Assembly (NCBI GenBank): GCA_018384055.1
Contig: JAHAZL010000017.1
Coordinates: forward strand, 1 to 16,926
Source: Treponema sp.
GTDB taxonomy: Bacteria > Spirochaetota > Spirochaetia > Treponematales > Treponemataceae
DNA: 16,926 nt
Direction: 5' to 3'
A program made the position numbers and the translations under genes. Of this stretch, positions 14,456 to 16,926 are shown piece after piece; within the stretch, counting starts at the first letter, position 1; every line of letters starts with the position of its first letter. Below the pieces are notes generated by a model, which saw only the letters and a program-made list of their open reading frames with translations, was not told where the DNA came from and ran no database searches.

Positions 14456-15520
14456 ATGAAAAAAATAATTAGGAGAATCGTTCTATCTGCAGCGGCACTT
14501 TTTTTTGCAACTGCCGCCTCTCATGCTCTTCCTTGCGTTGCACAGTATATTCCTGACAGTTCCGGAGAGTATGTTTACTATGAAGACAAGAGTTTCAAGA
14601 ATGAAACTTTTGTCGGATTCCTCTATTTTAACGATACTACTTATGCTGCAAGAATCTATTCCCCTGCCAGTGCAAAGGCAAAAACCCTGGAAAAGGATAT
14701 TACGGTTTATGTAAATGTTGATCCTTCGAAAGCTGGTTTTGTTTTGACTGGGGAAAAAATTGAAGGGACAGTAGAAGGAAATGCCGATCTCGTGAATTAT
14801 CTTCATGACATGTTGTATGAATTGTCAAAAAGAAGGCAGCGTGAAGTCCTTGAAAATGGGAATTCATTGACCGTGGGTGATGATTTCAGTCAGTTTGGCG
14901 GTCCTGTTAAAATAAAATATAATCCTTTGATTCCTATTTTTAACATTGAAGAGATTTGCGGGGCTGATGGAAAACCTATTCTCCTGTTGCAGACGACAGG
15001 TCTTTTGTCTGATTCATCCGATTCAAGTTTTCTTGATTTCAAGGGACTTTATGGAATTCCTAAGGACAAAAAAAGGGTTTTCAAAAAGGATAAGAAATCT
15101 GAAGATGTGGAAGTGAAGGGCGGAGTTCAGAAAATCACCCTTGATACCCAGTGGCAGCAGTCCATGCAAAATCTGTGGCTTCTCGGAGACTATGCACTTC
15201 TTTCAATCAATGAGATGGGGGTTCCTGCTGAAATTACTGTAGAAAAGGCTTTTGACATTCTTGCAAGAAGATTTTCAAACAGTACAACCCATTCCTATGC
15301 CATCAGACAGCAGTCGAAGATTACTAGGGAAGAAAACAGGGTTTCTGTAATGAACGTTTTCTATCAGCCTGAAAGCGGTAATGTTACAAGGGATTATAAA
15401 ATAATTACAAAGAGTAGCAGCGGAAATTTTGCAATGCTTACTTTTACGGTGTTTGATAGTGTCTATCAGAAGAGTCGCTTCTATTTTGATACGATCCTAA
15501 AATCCTACACTGTAGAATAA
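14456..15520 (+). CDS. Exported protein of unknown function
   Basis: Not recognised. The 354-aa product starts with a clear Sec signal peptide (basic MKKIIRRIV, hydrophobic AAALFFATAASHA), with likely cleavage after about residue 24 and no lipobox cysteine at the site. The mature part is strand-rich, with a lysine-rich stretch near 203-220, and has no recognised catalytic motif. GGAGG 8 nt before the ATG supports the start. It begins 17 nt after proS and may be read from the proS promoter. It ends 10 nt before the IS1182-like end at 15531, so that insertion did not truncate it visibly. Confidence 0.75.
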   Translation: MKKIIRRIVLSAAALFFATAASHALPCVAQYIPDSSGEYVYYEDKSFKNETFVGFLYFNDTTYAARIYSPASAKAKTLEKDITVYVNVDPSKAGFVLTGEKIEGTVEGNADLVNYLHDMLYELSKRRQREVLENGNSLTVGDDFSQFGGPVKIKYNPLIPIFNIEEICGADGKPILLLQTTGLLSDSSDSSFLDFKGLYGIPKDKKRVFKKDKKSEDVEVKGGVQKITLDTQWQQSMQNLWLLGDYALLSINEMGVPAEITVEKAFDILARRFSNSTTHSYAIRQQSKITREENRVSVMNVFYQPESGNVTRDYKIITKSSSGNFAMLTFTVFDSVYQKSRFYFDTILKSYTVE

Positions 15521-15530
15521 CAAAAAGAAA

Positions 15531-15547
15531 GGGGCTGTCCTTAAAGT
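15531..15547 (+). mobile_element. IS1182-like terminal end
   Basis: GGGGCTGTCCTTAAAGT resembles the GGG-CTGTC... ends of IS1182-type elements and lies at the expected distance beyond the C-terminus of the transposase remnant, which reads away from it. The first ten bases recur at 6726. A small hairpin TTGAAA/TTTCAA follows directly. A matching far end was not found. Confidence 0.5.
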
Positions 15548-15623
15548 TGAAATATTTTCAATAAAGGGCAGACTTTTTTATGTTTAAATGAATTTTGTAG
15601 ATTTTATTTTATTGTTTTTTCTC

Positions 15624-15903
15624 TTAGGCGTTTATTAATCGAATCAGCTGCTTGAAATCATATCCCAGCATCAGTAATCCCCATTCAGTTCCTACTTTTT
15701 CTTTTTCCCAAAGATGAAATCGCCAGAAGCCTAAATTGCCTTTTGTCTGACCAAAGACAGTTTCACATTCAGTTCCAACTTTTTCATAAGAGTTTTATAT
15801 TCCTCACTAGAAAGAAGTTCTTTTTCTTTTGCTTTCTGTTCAAGCCAGTGCCCGTTTCTTTGAGTAGCTGTTTCTGTCATTAAAGGTTGCGTTTGCTTTT
15901 TCG
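15624..15903 (-). pseudogene. IS1182-family transposase remnant (C-terminal part, frameshifted)
   Basis: Reading leftward to TAA at 15624, the frame gives YEKVGTECETVFGQTKGNLG and continues through FWRFHLWEKEKVGTEWGLLM to LGYDFKQLIRLINA. The E-T-V-F-G-Q-x-K-x-N-x-G-F-x-R-F core and the E-K-V-x-x-E-x-G-L-L tail are characteristic of the IS1182 DDE transposase C-terminus. Upstream the similarity shifts frame near 15785-15795 (segment NGHWLEQKAKEKELLSSEEY in another frame). No start region or catalytic N-terminal part exists in the window, so this is a dead fragment. Confidence 0.65.
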
Positions 15904-15930
15904 TATTTTTCTTTTCTCAGCGTCCTATAT

Positions 15931-16032
15931 TTAGCACTGTAATTCAACATCCATAATCTTGTCTTCGTCTTTCAGGTAAACATCAAGGCGGACACCCTTT
16001 GTTGTGTAAAAGGGATTTATTGCTTTTCCCAT
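15931..16032 (-). pseudogene. Rpn/PD-(D/E)XK nuclease-type transposase fragment
   Basis: A 33-residue frame starting 3 nt after the neighbouring stop reads MGKAINPFYTTKGVRLDVYL, then KDEDKIMDVELQC and a stop. The INPF-x-x-TKGVRLDVY-x-KDxDK-x-x-D-x-E-x-Q pattern is the active-site block (D17, E30, Q32) of the Rpn family of PD-(D/E)XK recombination-promoting nucleases. A full protein has about 300 residues, so only the nuclease core strip is left. It abuts the IS1182 fragment, which may have truncated it. Confidence 0.6.
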
Positions 16033-16035
16033 TTC

Positions 16036-16461
16036 CTATGAACAGGTAATGCATTTGTCCGTCATTAAGTGAATCCCCAAAAAAAAGCCATTTTCAAGTT
16101 TTTCTAACGCTCCGAATTTTTCGTTGAGATTCAGGTATTCTGCGAAAGCCATCAGCTGACCTATGTTACCTTCTGCAGCACAAATCCATTTTTCATCGCA
16201 CATAAGTATCTGGCGGTTGATTGAGCCAAAACGATAATCAAGATAAATACGGTAGGTGTGATTTCCCATCTGTTTTTCTGCAATCATTCGGATAAGCGGA
16301 TTCTTTTCTTTTATGAGGCTATCATCACTTATGTCCCCGAGGGCGTCTATACCTCTTTCTTGTGCGGTTTTAGTAAATGCTTCAAGTTCTGAAGGAACTT
16401 TTTCATAAGAATAAAGTTTCCATCCGTCGATTTTGAACAATGTAAATCCTTCTTTTTTCAT
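16036..16461 (-). CDS. Hypothetical protein, unrecognised
   Basis: A 141-aa soluble protein with no signal peptide or membrane segment. Mixed alpha/beta composition; it opens with MKKEGFTLFKIDGWKLYSYE and ends with the cysteine-bearing tail KCITCS. No family was recognised. AGGGGGAAAA just before the ATG supports the start and expression. It is downstream of a zinc-ribbon gene on the same strand and directly upstream of a nuclease-type fragment. The cysteine tail may be native, or may reflect a rearranged 3' end next to the mobile-element remnants. Confidence 0.65.
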   Translation of the reverse strand: MKKEGFTLFKIDGWKLYSYEKVPSELEAFTKTAQERGIDALGDISDDSLIKEKNPLIRMIAEKQMGNHTYRIYLDYRFGSINRQILMCDEKWICAAEGNIGQLMAFAEYLNLNEKFGALEKLENGFFLGIHLMTDKCITCS

Positions 16462-16528
16462 TTTTCCCCCTGATATGTTTTCTAAAACTTATTTACAAGT
16501 GCGTGGCGGACTGCAGGGGCAAGACCTG

Positions 16529-16630
16529 TTATTCGCTTTTTGCCGTGATTTTCTTAATCGCTGTGAGTTTTACCGACTGCATAATTTCAGTGAACTTACC
16601 CGAACCATAAAGACTTTCCATGTTTGTCAT
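16529..16630 (-). CDS. Possible 33-aa small ORF
   Basis: ATG at 16630 preceded by GGGGGAT at a normal ribosome-binding distance; stop TAA at 16529. The predicted product starts MTNMESLYGSGKFTEIMQSV and ends with a lysine-rich segment. It lies between two genes of the same strand, 30 nt after one stop and 67 nt before the next ATG. The strong ribosome binding site is the only evidence; there is no recognised homologue. Confidence 0.35.
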   Translation of the reverse strand: MTNMESLYGSGKFTEIMQSVKLTAIKKITAKSE

Positions 16631-16660
16631 AAAAATTATCCCCCAAAAAGCAGATTCGAT

Positions 16661-16864
16661 TTACAGGCACTGAGCGAAGATTTCGTGTTCAGGCTCGGTG
16701 TGGCAGACGTGTACCAGGGCAGAGCAATTTGAACAGCTAAACTGAATGCCCCCGTCGTCTTCCAAAATATTGCGGCTGAAGGTAAAAAGATTTTCGCTGC
16801 ACTGAGGGCAGGAAACCGTAATTAAATCTGATTTATCAAAATGACTCTGGCTGATTTTTTCCAT
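16661..16864 (-). CDS. Small zinc-ribbon protein
   Basis: A 67-aa protein with two CxxC pairs, CPQC (19-22) and CSNC (44-47), spaced as in a zinc ribbon. A further cysteine and histidines lie in the tail (VHVCHTEPEHE). AGGAGGA 5 nt upstream of the ATG supports translation. It could bind nucleic acid or act as a protein-interaction module; the sequence does not decide. First gene of a minus-strand group, placed just after a terminator hairpin. Confidence 0.65.
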   Translation of the reverse strand: MEKISQSHFDKSDLITVSCPQCSENLFTFSRNILEDDGGIQFSCSNCSALVHVCHTEPEHEIFAQCL

Positions 16865-16885
16865 AAATCCTCCTGTTTTTGCTGA

Positions 16886-16918
16886 AAAATGGCAGCTCCC
16901 GCTCCTTGGGCAGCTGCC
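16886..16918 (-). terminator. Rho-independent terminator on the minus strand
   Basis: On the minus strand GGCAGCT, a bulged G, CCC, a 7-nt loop, GGG and AGCTGCC form a 10-bp stem followed by ATTTTT. It would end a transcript entering from beyond the right edge and separates that gene from the zinc-ribbon gene. Confidence 0.7.
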
Positions 16919-16926
16919 GAGCCCGA

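Noticed and set aside
14764..14773. GGGACAGTAG in the exported-protein gene as a further repeat copy
   Set aside because: Only the GGGACAG half matches and no stem can form; chance is sufficient.
16433..16732. Plus-strand 99-codon frame near the right edge
   Set aside because: It lies antisense to the small ORF and to parts of both flanking minus-strand genes, has no ribosome binding site, and its product has no recognisable features.

Overview
The window reads as chromosomal DNA of a host-associated spirochaete, most likely a Treponema species. This rests on protein-level recognition: a spirochaete-like RpoN, fliS beside a FlgN-like chaperone, parAB, a long bacterial-type ProRS, relaxed lipoprotein signals and a moderately AT-rich composition. 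No rRNA or tRNA gene was recognised, so the genus is an inference. No intact prophage, CRISPR array or classical defence island is visible.

Layout. 1-370: the 3' tail of an IS66-type transposase, then a stretch with three copies of a short GGGGACAGACCCC-type repeat. 368-1819 (-): rpoN. 1820-2015: divergent intergenic region with a perfect 20-bp inverted repeat built from the same motif. 2016-2762 (+): a REP-associated tyrosine transposase (RAYT, Y1/HUH family), with another motif copy just downstream. 2932-6711 (+): DUF1015 protein, a small membrane protein, parA and parB. 6712-6826: a structured palindromic element between convergent genes. 6827-9480 (-): a MATE transporter and a membrane HD-GYP protein. 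9569-10720 (+): a putative lipoprotein with a lamin-tail-like region. 12417-10727 (-): fliS, a FlgN-like chaperone and a DTW-domain tRNA modification enzyme, behind a sigma-28-like promoter. 12648-15520 (+): proS and an exported protein of unknown function. 15531-16032: remnants of an IS1182-like transposase and of an Rpn/PD-(D/E)XK nuclease. 16036-16864 (-): an unrecognised gene, a possible 33-aa ORF and a small zinc-ribbon protein. A minus-strand terminator follows at the right edge.

The main signal is a dispersed repeat centred on the RAYT gene. The exact 10-mer GGGACAGACC (either strand) occurs eight times, all between positions 296 and 7201; about 0.03 would be expected in the window under uniform base composition. 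Copies flank the transposase, form the hairpin in front of it, and lie inside the reading frames of rpoN, DUF1015 (twice) and the MATE gene, with a variant in parB. They are read in three different translational registers. The simplest model is a RAYT/REP system whose elements are tolerated in intergenic DNA and in protein loops. Mobility is inferred, not shown.

A second pattern is transcriptional. Six genes lack a Shine-Dalgarno sequence (rpoN, DUF1015, parA, MATE, HD-GYP, proS). Each has a -10-like hexamer 6-10 nt before its start codon, in four of them exactly 6 nt, which predicts leaderless mRNAs. Most of the remaining genes have clear GGAGG-type ribosome binding sites.
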